A stretch of 64,000 nt of DNA, taken from Serratia quinivorans. Its GTDB lineage: Bacteria > Pseudomonadota > Gammaproteobacteria > Enterobacterales > Enterobacteriaceae. The notes under the pieces were generated by a model, which did not search any database, was not told the origin of the DNA, and was given only the letters and a program-made list of their open reading frames with translations. The number at the start of each line of letters is the position of its first letter. The first letter of the stretch is position 1. Made by a program: the position numbers and the translations under genes. This document shows positions 30,765 to 40,069 of this stretch, one piece after another. The stretch covers positions 4,960,001 through 5,024,000 of the forward strand of contig UGYN01000002.1 in assembly GCA_900457075.1 (NCBI GenBank), given 5' to 3'.

Positions 30765-30945
30765 ATCGTCCAGTGAATGGGTTTGTGAGTGGCAAGATTT
30801 GCGGCTGACAGTTTTACGCGAATCACCCGCTGCGGGCAAGCCTAACGTCACGGTTTTACCGCGTTAGCGCGTGATTATAGAGAATATCCAGTCATCAAAA
30901 GTCGCCGGAGAGAAAAGCGGGCCCGTTGGCGATCGAGATATTAGC

Positions 30946-30967
30946 GCGCCCGGCGTAAACCGGGCGC
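30946..30967 (-). terminator. Hairpin after ydeP
   Basis: Stem GCGCCCGG-TTTAC-GCCGGGCGC on the minus strand, 7 bp past the ydeP stop, without a T run. Confidence 0.5.
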
Positions 30968-30973
30968 TGCAGG

Positions 30974-33280
30974 TCAGGCGATACGCAGCGTCGGCTGCGC
31001 GGCGCAACGGCGTATTTCCACCGGTATCGACTTGGAGGTCGGCGTGCCGGTGCCGTCACCAAAGCTGGCCAGTGGCACCAGCGGGTTGGTCTCGGGATAA
31101 TAAGCCGCCAGATTGCCGCGCGGGATATCGTAGCTCACCAGTTTGAAACCGCTTACCTTGCGGGTGATGCCGTCATTCCACAGGGTTTCGATCTCCACTA
31201 ATTCGCCATCCTGCATATCCAGAACGGCCAGATCTTCCGGGTTAATAAACAGCACTTCTCGTTGACCATACACGCCACGATAGCGGTCATCCAGCCCGTA
31301 GATAGTGGTGTTGTACTGATCGTGTGAACGCAGGGTCTGCAGTGTGAAGGGCGCCTGGCGACCATCCAACTGCGGGAACAGGCTGTCCGGCAACGGGGCA
31401 GCCCCGAATTCCGCCTTGCCGCTCGGGGTATTGAAGCGCAGTTCGGCGGCGGCATTGCCCAGATAAAAACCACCCGGTTGATCGCAGCGATGGTTAAAAT
31501 CTTCGAAGCCCGGAATGGTGGCGGCGATATGGTTGCGGATCAATGAATAGTCATCCGCCAACTCCAGCCAGTCGAGCTGTTGGTTGCCCAGCACCGCATC
31601 AGCGATACCGCAGACAATGGCGGTTTCCGAGCGTTGGGTTTCCGCCAGCGGCTTGCCGACGCCTTCGGACGCATGCACCATGCTGAAGGAGTCTTCTACC
31701 GTGATGTACTGCGGGCCGCTGGCCTGCAAGTCCTGCTCGGTTCGGCCCAACGTCGGCAGGATCAGTGCGTCCTTGCCGGTGACCAGATGGCTACGGTTAA
31801 GCTTGGTACTGATATGCACCGTCAGGTCGCAGCAGCGCAGGGCGCGGGCTGTGCGTTCGGTGTCCGGCGCGGCGGCGGCCAGGTTACCGCCCAGCGCCAG
31901 CAAAACCTTCACTTCACCACGCAGCATGGCCTCAATCGCCTCTACGGTGTTATGGCCCGGTTCGCGTCGCGGCGAGAAGTTAAAATGTTGTTCCAGGCTG
32001 TCTAGCAGCGCCTTGGGCGACTTCTCGTCGATCCCCATGGTACGGTTGCCCTGCACGTTGCTGTGGCCGCGTACCGGGCACAGACCGGCGCCCGGTTTGC
32101 CTAACTGACCGAACAGCAGTTGCAGATTGGTGATTTCACGTACCGTCGGCACCGAGTGTTTATGCTGGGTCACACCCATTGCCCAGGTGCAGATCACGCG
32201 CTCGGCACCCTGATAAATGGCCGCCGCCTGGCGTAGTTGTGCTTCGCTGAGGCCGGACTGCAGGGTGATTTGCTCCCATGAGGTGGCATCCACCTGGGCC
32301 AGATAGCTCTCCACACCGACGCTGTGCTGCTCAATAAAGGCCAGGTCGAATAGGCCCGGCTCACCGGCTGCCAAGCGCTGACGGTGGCCTTCAAGCAAAG
32401 CTTTCACCATGCCGCGTACCGCGGCCATATCTCCGCCGAGGTTGGGTTGGAAATAGGACGAACTGATCGGTGATGACTTGGGCGTCAGCATTTGAATCGG
32501 GCTTTGCGGATCGGCAAAGCGCTCCAGCCCACGTTCGCGCAGGGTGTTAAAACTGACGATACGTGCGCCACGACTGGCCGCATTTTTCAGGCTGTGCAGC
32601 ATGCGCGGGTGGTTGGTGCCGGGGTTCTGACCAAATACGAAGATGGCGTCGGCCTTTTCAAAGTCATCCATACGGATGGTGCCTTTACCCACGCCGATAC
32701 TTTGTTTCAGCCCGACGCCGCTGGCTTCGTGGCACATGTTGGAGCAGTCAGGAAAGTTACTGGTACCGAGCATGCGACCAAACAGTTGATACAGGTAGGA
32801 GGCTTCGTTACTGGCGCGCCCCGAGGTATACAGCTCGATCTGGTTCGGATTATCCATTTGCCTGATGTGCCGGGCAATCAACGCCAGCGCGTCTGGCCAA
32901 CCGATCGGCTCATAGTGGTCGGTTTCGGCGTTATAGCGCATTGGGTGGGTGAGGCGACCCTGATACTCAAGAAAGTAATCGCTTTGTTGCTGCAGAGTGC
33001 TGACGCTGTGAGCGGCAAAGAATTCCGGTTCGACCGCGTTACGCGTGGCTTCCCAACTGACCGCCTTGGCGCCGTTTTCGCAGAAGCTGAAGGTGCTGTG
33101 ATTATCATCGCCCCAGGCGCAGCCCGGGCAGTCGAAGCCGCGGGCCTTATTTACGCGCATCAGGTTACGCAGGTTTTTCAGCGTCTGTTTGCTGTCGAGC
33201 ACATAGCGAGTGGTGGCTTCGAGTGAACCCCAGCCGCCCGCCGCGCCGGTATAAGGCTTTATTGACGGTTTAAATTTCAT
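30974..33280 (-). CDS. ydeP: YdeP-type molybdopterin oxidoreductase (FdhF-like alpha subunit)
   Basis: A 768-residue cytoplasmic bis-MGD enzyme of the formate-dehydrogenase-alpha-like family. E. coli YdeP (759) contributes to acid resistance, and its substrate is not established. The N-terminus has GAAGGWGSLEATTRY and a Cys pair FDCPGCAWGD, short of the full four-Cys cluster motif of FdhF. Other landmarks are CENGAKAVSWEATR, FPDCSNMCHEASGVGL, GHNP-like FGQNPGTNHPRML, GKPGAGLCPVRGHSNVQG and RSHDQYNTTIYGLDDRYRG. No partner subunits or fdhD adjoin it. It is divergent from dacD. Confidence 0.85.
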   Translation of the reverse strand: MKFKPSIKPYTGAAGGWGSLEATTRYVLDSKQTLKNLRNLMRVNKARGFDCPGCAWGDDNHSTFSFCENGAKAVSWEATRNAVEPEFFAAHSVSTLQQQSDYFLEYQGRLTHPMRYNAETDHYEPIGWPDALALIARHIRQMDNPNQIELYTSGRASNEASYLYQLFGRMLGTSNFPDCSNMCHEASGVGLKQSIGVGKGTIRMDDFEKADAIFVFGQNPGTNHPRMLHSLKNAASRGARIVSFNTLRERGLERFADPQSPIQMLTPKSSPISSSYFQPNLGGDMAAVRGMVKALLEGHRQRLAAGEPGLFDLAFIEQHSVGVESYLAQVDATSWEQITLQSGLSEAQLRQAAAIYQGAERVICTWAMGVTQHKHSVPTVREITNLQLLFGQLGKPGAGLCPVRGHSNVQGNRTMGIDEKSPKALLDSLEQHFNFSPRREPGHNTVEAIEAMLRGEVKVLLALGGNLAAAAPDTERTARALRCCDLTVHISTKLNRSHLVTGKDALILPTLGRTEQDLQASGPQYITVEDSFSMVHASEGVGKPLAETQRSETAIVCGIADAVLGNQQLDWLELADDYSLIRNHIAATIPGFEDFNHRCDQPGGFYLGNAAAELRFNTPSGKAEFGAAPLPDSLFPQLDGRQAPFTLQTLRSHDQYNTTIYGLDDRYRGVYGQREVLFINPEDLAVLDMQDGELVEIETLWNDGITRKVSGFKLVSYDIPRGNLAAYYPETNPLVPLASFGDGTGTPTSKSIPVEIRRCAAQPTLRIA

Positions 33281-33561
33281 TTTGGTCTTCGCAGGTGGTT
33301 GTAGCTAAAAAGTGAACGCTTTTTTAAGCGCTTTCAGTGTTTATGTCACAAGTTTAGGAGGGCGCGGCTTCAGCGTCTAATCGAATGGGGCTATGGCGGC
33401 ATAGAGCCGGTTTATCGCATGCTCGGCCCGGGCAAACAAATGGTTGCATAATGACATGTGCTGAAAAAGAGTAATGATTCCGCTTTCGCCACAATTAATG
33501 CAGTCTATGCCTCGGATTATATTGGTATTTTATTTTGCCCGCAGGGCCTGAGGAACAGCAA

Positions 33562-34731
33562 TTGAAGCGTTCAGTATTGGCGGTGATCACCGGAATTTTG
33601 CTGCCGTTGGCGGTACAGGCGGCAGATGCGCCACTCAACTTTCCCCTTAATACCCCGCCGGCGATAGACGCCGCCTCTTACGTGCTGATGGATTACACCA
33701 CTGGCCAGGTACTGGCACAGGAAAATGCCGATCAGAGGCGTAATCCGGCCAGCCTGACCAAACTGATGACCGGGTTGGTGATTGATCACGCGCTCGATCA
33801 ACACAAGATTGGTCTGGATGACGTGGTAACGGTGGGTAAAGATGCTTGGGCGCAGGGCAATCCGGTGTTCAAAGGCTCTTCGTTGATGTTCCTGAAGCCC
33901 GGTGACAGGGTCACGGTTCGCGATCTCAGCCGCGGCATTATCATTGACTCCGGCAACGACGCCTGCGTAGCCATGGCGGACTACGTGGCGGGCAGTCAGG
34001 CCGCATTCGTCAAACTGATGAATGAGAAGAGCGCCCAGCTCGGTCTGCAAAACACCCATTTTGAAACCGTCCACGGTCTGGATGCACCGGGGCAATTCAC
34101 CACGGCGGGCGATCTGGCGGTGATCTCCCGCGCCATTATTATGAGCGAACCGGCGGAATACCATATGTACAGCGAGAAATCGCTGACCTGGAACGGTATC
34201 ACCCAGCAGAACCGCAACGGGCTGTTGTGGGACAAAAACCTGCGGGTGGACGGCCTGAAAACCGGCCATACCGAATCCGCCGGTTTTAACATTATTGCGT
34301 CTGCCACCGAAGGCGACCGTCGGCTGATTGCCGTAGTGATGGGCGGTAAAAGTCCAAAAGGGCGCGAAGAACAGGCGCGTAAACTGCTGACCTGGGGGCT
34401 GCGTGATTTCGTTACCCTACATTTGTTTAGCGCTGGGCAAAGCCTGGGGCAGGAGAAAGTGTGGTACGGCGATCGCCATGAGGTTGCGGTGGGCAGCCGA
34501 CAGGATCAATATCTCAGCCTGCCGAAAAGCGAGGCGGATAAGCTGAAGGCGCAATATGTGATCAATACGCCGCGTCTTGATGCTCCGCTGACTCAGGGGC
34601 AGTCGGTCGGCGAAATTCGTATCAGTGACAATGGCAAAGTACTGAAAACCTTGCCGCTGGTGGTGTTGCAGCCGGTCAATCAGGGCGGCATGTTCTCGCG
34701 CCTGATGGACTATGTGAAGTTGAAAATCTGA
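33562..34731 (+). CDS. dacD: D-alanyl-D-alanine carboxypeptidase DacD (PBP6b)
   Basis: Low-molecular-weight penicillin-binding protein that trims the terminal D-Ala of peptidoglycan pentapeptides in the periplasm. A signal peptide (LKRSVLAVITGILLPLAVQA|ADA) is followed by the three active-site motifs: SLTK (NPASLTKLM), SGN (IDSGNDA) and KTG (GLKTGHT). A C-terminal beta domain and amphipathic anchor (FSRLMDYVKLKI) complete it. The start is a TTG at 33562 with GAGG eight bases upstream, giving 389 residues (E. coli 388). The alternative upstream start at 33535 would spoil the signal peptide. Confidence 0.92.
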   Translation: MKRSVLAVITGILLPLAVQAADAPLNFPLNTPPAIDAASYVLMDYTTGQVLAQENADQRRNPASLTKLMTGLVIDHALDQHKIGLDDVVTVGKDAWAQGNPVFKGSSLMFLKPGDRVTVRDLSRGIIIDSGNDACVAMADYVAGSQAAFVKLMNEKSAQLGLQNTHFETVHGLDAPGQFTTAGDLAVISRAIIMSEPAEYHMYSEKSLTWNGITQQNRNGLLWDKNLRVDGLKTGHTESAGFNIIASATEGDRRLIAVVMGGKSPKGREEQARKLLTWGLRDFVTLHLFSAGQSLGQEKVWYGDRHEVAVGSRQDQYLSLPKSEADKLKAQYVINTPRLDAPLTQGQSVGEIRISDNGKVLKTLPLVVLQPVNQGGMFSRLMDYVKLKI

Positions 34732-34811
34732 CTCTCGGGGCGCAGCGCTCCGCGCCCGAAATCCAGCAGCGATGATATACTCAGGTTAGTTATGACTTGT
34801 TGAGCCGTTTT

Positions 34812-35708
34812 ATGGATATTAAGCAACTGATCTACCTGTGTAATCTCGAACGTGAACGCCACTTTGGCCGTGCGGCGCAAGTCAGCTTCGTCAGCCAGCC
34901 GACGTTATCCATGCGGCTGAAAAATCTGGAAAAAGAGCTGGGCGTTTCGTTGATCAATCGCGGCAACAATTTCGAAGGCTTTACCGCTGAGGGTGAACGG
35001 GTGCTGTCGTGGGCGCGTGAGATTGTCTCGGTTTATCAGGGGCTGAAGCTGGAGGTCGAGTCGCTTAAGCACGGCCTTAGCGGCACGCTGCGCATCGGTG
35101 CCGTTCCTCAATGCAGCATTTCGCTGGCACAAATGTTAAAGGCGGTCAGCGAGCGCTTCCCGCAGTTGGACTACCGGGTGTCCGTGTTGAGCGCCGATCA
35201 GTTGCTGGAGGCGTTGACGGCGCATACCGTGGATATCGGCATCGGCTTCTTTGAACTTTCCACGTTGCAGGAGCTGCATTTCCAGTCGCAGCCATTGGCG
35301 GACGCCGGCGTTGAATTGGTGTTCCATCCTGAGTACTTCCCCGAACTGACAGGGGATACGCCAATGACGTTGGAGGAGGTGGCGGCACTGCCGCTGTGTC
35401 TGGCGGAACCGACGCGTTATTTCCGCCGCTACCTTGATCAAAACTTCCGTGAAGCCGGCTTGACGCTGCATGTACGTATGGAAACCACCTCGATATTCCA
35501 ATTGCTGCAGGGCATTTTTGTTGGCCTGGGCTGCGGATTGTTTCCGCCAGGCAACCTGTTGCCGACCATGATGCCGGAGCTACAACGCAGGCCGGTGACC
35601 ATCGCAGCCATGTCACGTCACGCCGCAGTGGTCACCGCCGAGCCAGGGCGCGCATCGCCATTGGCGCAGCACTTTTTTGATGCCGCGCGCGGTTGGCTGC
35701 TGCGGTAA
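34812..35708 (+). CDS. LysR-family transcriptional regulator
   Basis: A 298-residue regulator. The N-terminal winged helix (MDIKQLIYLCNLERERHFGRAAQ, SQPTLSMRLKNLEKELG) is LysR type. The effector domain starts about residue 90 (LSGTLRIGAVP) and contains EPTRYFRRYLDQNF and GIFVGLGCGLFPPG. Target and ligand are unknown. Its stop abuts that of yciW on the other strand with no spacer, so the two are convergent. Confidence 0.88.
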   Translation: MDIKQLIYLCNLERERHFGRAAQVSFVSQPTLSMRLKNLEKELGVSLINRGNNFEGFTAEGERVLSWAREIVSVYQGLKLEVESLKHGLSGTLRIGAVPQCSISLAQMLKAVSERFPQLDYRVSVLSADQLLEALTAHTVDIGIGFFELSTLQELHFQSQPLADAGVELVFHPEYFPELTGDTPMTLEEVAALPLCLAEPTRYFRRYLDQNFREAGLTLHVRMETTSIFQLLQGIFVGLGCGLFPPGNLLPTMMPELQRRPVTIAAMSRHAAVVTAEPGRASPLAQHFFDAARGWLLR

Positions 35709-36899
35709 CTATTCCGCCTGACTTTCGTTGAAGTACTGTGTGTCACCCAGGGTTTGACGTAAACGGTTCTCCCAGGCGTAGAGTGCCCCGGTCAGGATCA
35801 CGTCCAGCGCCTGGGCCTGATTCATCCCACTGTTAAACAACGGCTGCACGCTACGTGGAGTGAACTTTTCCGGCGTGCGGGTCAGGTCTGCTGCCACGCG
35901 GATCACCGCCTGATAAACCGGGTTATCGGTGCTCTCCAGCCCATGATCAATATTCTCGAACAGAGCACTGACCAATAAGTCATGCTCAATATCCTGCGCC
36001 ACGGTGGAGGCACAATAGCGACTGCCGTTAATGCGCGAAACTGCCAGCGTCGCCAGTGCCTTCAGCCGCGCCGACAGGCCATAGCCGTCGGCATTAATGC
36101 TGTTAAATACGCCGTTGCGCTCACGTAGCGCGGGGGCATCGTGGGCCAGCAGCAGATAATAAGACTCGCTGCGGGCGTCGGGGTGGCTTTGATCCAACAC
36201 GTCAAGTTGTTCAGCGCATGCCTCCTCCAGCACCACCGATGGCAGCCGTGCTTGCCATGCCAATTCTTCCGTCGTGAAAAGCACACTTTCAGCATCCGCT
36301 ATGTTCGGGAAACCGGGCACCACGCCAGTTGGTCGCCCGGCTAAGGCGGCCACGCCGGCCACCACCCGCGCCTGATAGCTGACAAAGCCGATGATCTGCG
36401 AAAACGCCACAATATCTGCCGGGCTGAGCCCGACGTCGCTGAGCTGTTGTAAGGCTTTAGGGCAAATCAGGGTCGGCTGACTGGCGAGCTGACGGGCATA
36501 TTGGGTGATTTGTGCCAGGCGGATGTTACTTTCTCGGGAGGCGTCAGGGCTGTACAGCGGGGCGAGGCGGGCAGCGTAATGGCTACAGAGGGATTGCACG
36601 CCGGTCACCTGTGCCACCGTCAGCGCAGTACTGAGACGGTCGTAAGGTGACAATGTCACTGTTCGCGTTAATTCGACCCGATCCGGGAACAGTACGTGGT
36701 AACTGGCCAGCGAGGCGTTAAATACCCCCGCGCGTGCGGTCAGTGCCGTATTCAGCGCTTCGTCGGCAAAAGCGCCCAGCCCCAGCAGGAAGCGATCGCG
36801 GATACCGGCCGCCTGGGGTTCCAGCGGCTGGTCACCGCGCACGCTGCTTTGGGTTTCGTGATACCACTGGGCATTATGTTGTCGACGTAGTAGTTCCAT
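35709..36899 (-). CDS. yciW: YciW, AhpD/CMD-like protein linked to cysteine metabolism
   Basis: A 396-residue protein placed before the sap genes like E. coli yciW (about 375 residues), which has been reported as CysB-dependent and involved in cysteine and methionine metabolism. It looks like two fused carboxymuconolactone-decarboxylase/AhpD-like halves: DIVAFSQIIGFVSYQARVVAG (about residue 165) and RLKALATLAVSRINGSRYCAST (about residue 290). The redox CxxC expected in AhpD reads GSRYC here, with Ser at the first Cys position, so AhpD-type peroxidase chemistry is doubtful. AAGGA lies 10 bases before the ATG. An unusual Cys-codon leader precedes it. Confidence 0.82.
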   Translation of the reverse strand: MELLRRQHNAQWYHETQSSVRGDQPLEPQAAGIRDRFLLGLGAFADEALNTALTARAGVFNASLASYHVLFPDRVELTRTVTLSPYDRLSTALTVAQVTGVQSLCSHYAARLAPLYSPDASRESNIRLAQITQYARQLASQPTLICPKALQQLSDVGLSPADIVAFSQIIGFVSYQARVVAGVAALAGRPTGVVPGFPNIADAESVLFTTEELAWQARLPSVVLEEACAEQLDVLDQSHPDARSESYYLLLAHDAPALRERNGVFNSINADGYGLSARLKALATLAVSRINGSRYCASTVAQDIEHDLLVSALFENIDHGLESTDNPVYQAVIRVAADLTRTPEKFTPRSVQPLFNSGMNQAQALDVILTGALYAWENRLRQTLGDTQYFNESQAE

Positions 36900-36959
36900 A
36901 GGGGATAGTCCTTAATCAAGCACAACGGCCACCGCTGCAAGAGGCAACGGCGGCAAGAT

Positions 36960-36999
36960 AAAAAGGCAACCTGCCCACACAGGGGCACGGAATGGCAGG
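36960..36999 (-). terminator. Putative attenuator hairpin in the yciW leader
   Basis: On the minus strand CCTGCC (36994-36999) pairs with GGCAGG (36970-36975), while an inner TGCCC can pair with the same GGGCA arm. The sequence TTGCCTTTTT follows. The stem begins right after the stop codon of the Cys-ending leader ORF and 60 bp before the yciW ATG. Confidence 0.5.
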
Positions 37000-37000
37000 A

Positions 37001-37102
37001 TCAGCGCTGACTGTCGCAACACAGTGCGTGGCCATAAACAGAGAAACCTGCGGCTAAAGCGAGCAAAAACTGCGCGAGTTGGCGATGGCGTGGGCTGTTC
37101 AT
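37001..37102 (-). CDS. Putative yciW leader peptide (33 residues, ends with tandem Cys)
   Basis: ATG at 37102 with AGGA ten bases upstream. It has a basic N-terminus (MNSPRHRQ), a hydrophobic core (LAQFLLALAAGFSVYGHA) and then LCCDSQR and a TGA. The two Cys codons (TGT TGC) lie eight codons or fewer before the hairpin at 36960-36999. The peptide is too short for standard gene calling. Its position, Cys content and hairpin suggest a regulatory role. The hydrophobic core also resembles a signal sequence, so a small secreted or membrane peptide is an alternative. Confidence 0.5.
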   Translation of the reverse strand: MNSPRHRQLAQFLLALAAGFSVYGHALCCDSQR

Positions 37103-37313
37103 CAGTGCGATATCCTGTCGTTTAAGAAGCTCAACGTAGGGGATATCCTCACCGATTCGATTGACGAGATAAAATAATGTTAAGTGCTAATCAATAACTG
37201 AATGGAATAAAATATAATGAGATATAACAAAAATGTAATTTGTATTTGAGGATATTGGCTAAGCCAGTGCCGGGTAGATCAACAAGTCTGTCCGGCATGG
37301 CTTAAGCGGACGT

Positions 37314-37346
37314 CACCCTCTCCAGGGGGAGAGGGCTGGGGTGAGG
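37314..37346. repeat. CCCTCTCC/GGAGAGGG palindromic repeat
   Basis: ACCCTCTCC-AGGG-GGAGAGGG followed by CTGGGGTGAGGGG, a common bacterial interspersed palindrome. It lies between the yciW leader and the sapF stop. The rest of the 37103-37372 spacer is AT-rich (yciW promoter side), with no ORF seen. Confidence 0.6.
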
Positions 37347-37372
37347 GGCTCATGCATCTCAGGACCGAAGGA

Positions 37373-38185
37373 TCAGAACCTGCCGCCGTCGCGCCGCCAG
37401 GCGTCCGCGGTCAGGGCTTCACCGAAGTGGCTGGCGATCAGGCGTTTGGTCAGTTCGTGAAGAGGAGAAGCCAGTACCTCTGCGGTACTCCCGCGTTCGA
37501 CGATTTCCCCTTCGTGCATCACCATCACCTGATCGCTGATATGCTTCATCATTCCCAAATGCTGGGTCACGTAGATATAGGAGATGCCGTGTTTCTCCTG
37601 CAGCTCCAGCATCAGGTTGATGATCTGCGAGCGCATCGACATATCCAGCGAGGCCAGTGCCTCATCAGCAACGATCACCTTGGGTTGCAGGATCAGCGCC
37701 CGGGCCAGCGCCACCCGCTGTTTCTGGCCTGAGGCCAGCATGTGCGGGTAATAATTGGCGTGGTCCGGCAACATGCCTACCTGGCGTAGCGTCTGGTTGA
37801 TGTGCTGCTCGCGCTCCGGGGCGGCCATTTCGGTATTCAGCCGCAGCGGGGCATCCAGCAGTTGGCCAATACGCTGGCGAGGGTTGAGCGAAGTGCTCGG
37901 GTCCTGAAATATCATGCGAATGCGCTGGCTACGATAGCGATAGTCACCATAGTCAAGCCGATGATCGTCGATCAGCAGCTCGCCGGATGAAGGCTCCACC
38001 ATGCCGGACAGCATCTTGGCCAGCGTCGACTTACCGGATCCGTTCTCGCCGATGATGGCCAGCGTTTGCCGTTCGCGCAGGGTGAAACTGACCGATTTCA
38101 CCGCCTCAACGTGCTGGCGGCGAAACAGCCCGGTACGGTAGCGGTAGGTTTTGCTCAGATTGCGCACTTCCAACAGCGTTTCCAT
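37373..38185 (-). CDS. sapF: Peptide/polyamine ABC transporter ATP-binding protein SapF
   Basis: One of two ATPases of the Sap transporter. Walker A is GENGSGKST (about residue 47), the signature is LASGQKQRVALARAL, and Walker B is VIVADEALASLD. It is 270 residues against 268 in E. coli. Last gene of the leftward sapABCDF operon, starting one base after sapD ends. Sap in Salmonella protects against antimicrobial peptides; in E. coli SapBCDF has been reported to export putrescine. Confidence 0.95.
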   Translation of the reverse strand: METLLEVRNLSKTYRYRTGLFRRQHVEAVKSVSFTLRERQTLAIIGENGSGKSTLAKMLSGMVEPSSGELLIDDHRLDYGDYRYRSQRIRMIFQDPSTSLNPRQRIGQLLDAPLRLNTEMAAPEREQHINQTLRQVGMLPDHANYYPHMLASGQKQRVALARALILQPKVIVADEALASLDMSMRSQIINLMLELQEKHGISYIYVTQHLGMMKHISDQVMVMHEGEIVERGSTAEVLASPLHELTKRLIASHFGEALTADAWRRDGGRF

Positions 38186-38186
38186 G

Positions 38187-39179
38187 TTATTGCTCCTCCA
38201 TGTTCAGCGGGAAGTGGCAGGCGAACAGGTGGTTTTTCACCGGGCGCAGGCGGGGTGTCTCAATGCATTTTTTTTGTGCGTATGGGCAACGCGGCCCCAG
38301 GCGGCAACCGATAGGTAAATGCTCCAGCGACGGAATGGCTCCCGGCAGGGTGTTGAGCCGGCTTTTATGCGGCAAGGCGCGGCCGAAGTCAGGCATTGAG
38401 CGGATCAGCGCCTGGGTGTAAGGATGGTGCGGTGCAGCCAGCAGATCTTCGCACTGGGCGCTTTCCACCGTTTGGCCGCAGTACAGCACGTTGACCCGAT
38501 CCGCCCATTTACTCATCATTTGCAAATCGTGGCTGATCAGCAAAATGGTGGTGTTGTTGTTTTGGTTCAGGCGCGCCAGCAGGCGGAAAATTTGCGCCTG
38601 GGTGGTCGGTTCCATGGCGTTGGTCGGTTCATCGGCAATCAGCAGGCGTGGCTGATTGGCCAGGGCGATGGCGATCATCACTTTCTGGCACTCGCCGTCG
38701 GTCAGCTCATAGGGGAAGCTGCCCATAATGTCCTTGTGATCCTTGATGCCCACGCGGTGCAGTAGCTCAATCGCGCGGCGCTTGCGCCAGTTAAAACGTT
38801 GCCACCAACGGCCCTTATAGGTCCAGCCAGGGATCGCCTGCGCCAACTGGCGGCCAATGCTTTCGGACGGATCCAGACAAGACTGTGGCTCCTGGAAGAT
38901 CATCGAGACGTTATGCCCGACCAGTTTGCGCCGTTCACGCGGGGTCAGTTGCAGCAGATCGATATCGTCAAAACGGAAACGGTCGGCGGTAACGCGCCAG
39001 TTGTCTTTGGTGACGCCGCAAATTGCCTTGGCAATCAGGCTCTTGCCTGAGCCGGATTCACCCACCAGGCCACGGACTTCACCTTCGCTCAACGTCATGC
39101 TGACGCGGTCAACCGCCTTGACCGGCCCTTCGGCCGTCATAAATTCAATCGTCAGGTTGCGGATATCAAGTAATGGCAT
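38187..39179 (-). CDS. sapD: Peptide/polyamine ABC transporter ATP-binding protein SapD
   Basis: Second ATPase of the Sap transporter; E. coli SapD also supports Trk potassium uptake. Walker A is GESGSGKSL, the atypical family signature is [15 protein letters not shown] in place of LSGGQ, and Walker B is [12 protein letters not shown]. The C-terminal oligopeptide-transporter extension with Cys residues ([14 protein letters not shown]) is present. At 330 residues it equals the E. coli length. Its start codon shares a base with the sapC stop. Confidence 0.95.
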   Translation of the reverse strand: MPLLDIRNLTIEFMTAEGPVKAVDRVSMTLSEGEVRGLVGESGSGKSLIAKAICGVTKDNWRVTADRFRFDDIDLLQLTPRERRKLVGHNVSMIFQEPQSCLDPSESIGRQLAQAIPGWTYKGRWWQRFNWRKRRAIELLHRVGIKDHKDIMGSFPYELTDGECQKVMIAIALANQPRLLIADEPTNAMEPTTQAQIFRLLARLNQNNNTTILLISHDLQMMSKWADRVNVLYCGQTVESAQCEDLLAAPHHPYTQALIRSMPDFGRALPHKSRLNTLPGAIPSLEHLPIGCRLGPRCPYAQKKCIETPRLRPVKNHLFACHFPLNMEEQ

Positions 39180-40069
39180 TATTCCACCCCCGTATTGATT
39201 GCGCGGCGCATACCGTCGCCCAACAGGTTAACCAGCAGCACGCTGATCAGGATCGCGGCACCGGGCAGCATCACCGTCCAGGGGGCGACATACACCAGTT
39301 CCAGTGAGTCGCCGAGCATGGCTCCCCATTCCGGAGACGGGAGTTGTGCACCGAGATCGAGGAAGCCGAGCGCGGCAATATCCAGGATCGCCATCGACAG
39401 CGCTCGGGTGAATTCAGTCACCAGCACCGCCACAATATTGGGCATCACGGCATACCACAGGATCTGCAGCGTAGAGGCACCGTCGAGACGCACCGCGACT
39501 ACGTATTCTTTTTCCAGTTCGTCATGTACTGCGCTGTAGATAGTGCGCACCATGCGTGGCAACAACGCCAGCCAAACGGCCAGCATGGCGTGTTCGAGCT
39601 TGGGCCCGAGGAACGCCACCACCACAATCGCCAGCAGCAGCGAAGGGATGGAGAGCAGGGTGTCGAGAATATGATTGAGCACCGCAGAGCGAAAACCACG
39701 GGTTACGCCGGCAAATACCCCGAGGATCACCCCGACAACGGATGCGGCCACGGTGACCAGCAGTGCGGCGCCGTAAGTAGCGGCGGTACCGGCCAGCAGA
39801 CGGCTGAGAATATCGCGGCCGAGGTCGTCAGTGCCCAGGAAGAAGGAAACGTTGCCGTAACGCGACCAGGAGGGTGGCAACAGTTGATAGCCCAGGAACT
39901 GTTGATCGAGCGCATAAGGCGCCAGCAGGCTGCCGAACAGGGAAAGCAGCAGCAGCGCTATCACGCCGTAGAAACCAATCATCGCCAGCGCATCACCGTA
40001 AAAAATCCGCCAGGTGTAGAGCAGCGGACTCGGCATTTTCTTTTCGCGGTATACGTTATCTAAGGGCAT
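39179..40069 (-). CDS. sapC: Sap ABC transporter permease SapC
   Basis: A 296-residue inner-membrane permease of the DppC/OppC class with about six membrane segments. It opens [10 protein letters not shown], has [17 protein letters not shown] after the first periplasmic loop, and the EAA-like loop [16 protein letters not shown] that contacts the ATPases. Length equals E. coli SapC. It overlaps the sapB 3' end by 14 bp, so translation is probably coupled. Confidence 0.95.
   Translation of the reverse strand: MPLDNVYREKKMPSPLLYTWRIFYGDALAMIGFYGVIALLLLSLFGSLLAPYALDQQFLGYQLLPPSWSRYGNVSFFLGTDDLGRDILSRLLAGTAATYGAALLVTVAASVVGVILGVFAGVTRGFRSAVLNHILDTLLSIPSLLLAIVVVAFLGPKLEHAMLAVWLALLPRMVRTIYSAVHDELEKEYVVAVRLDGASTLQILWYAVMPNIVAVLVTEFTRALSMAILDIAALGFLDLGAQLPSPEWGAMLGDSLELVYVAPWTVMLPGAAILISVLLVNLLGDGMRRAINTGVE

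Noticed and set aside
36916..37035. 39-codon Cys-rich ORF in another frame of the yciW leader
   Set aside because: Lacks a good ribosome-binding site and overlaps the better-supported 33-codon leader and hairpin; its Cys content follows from the GC-rich hairpin.
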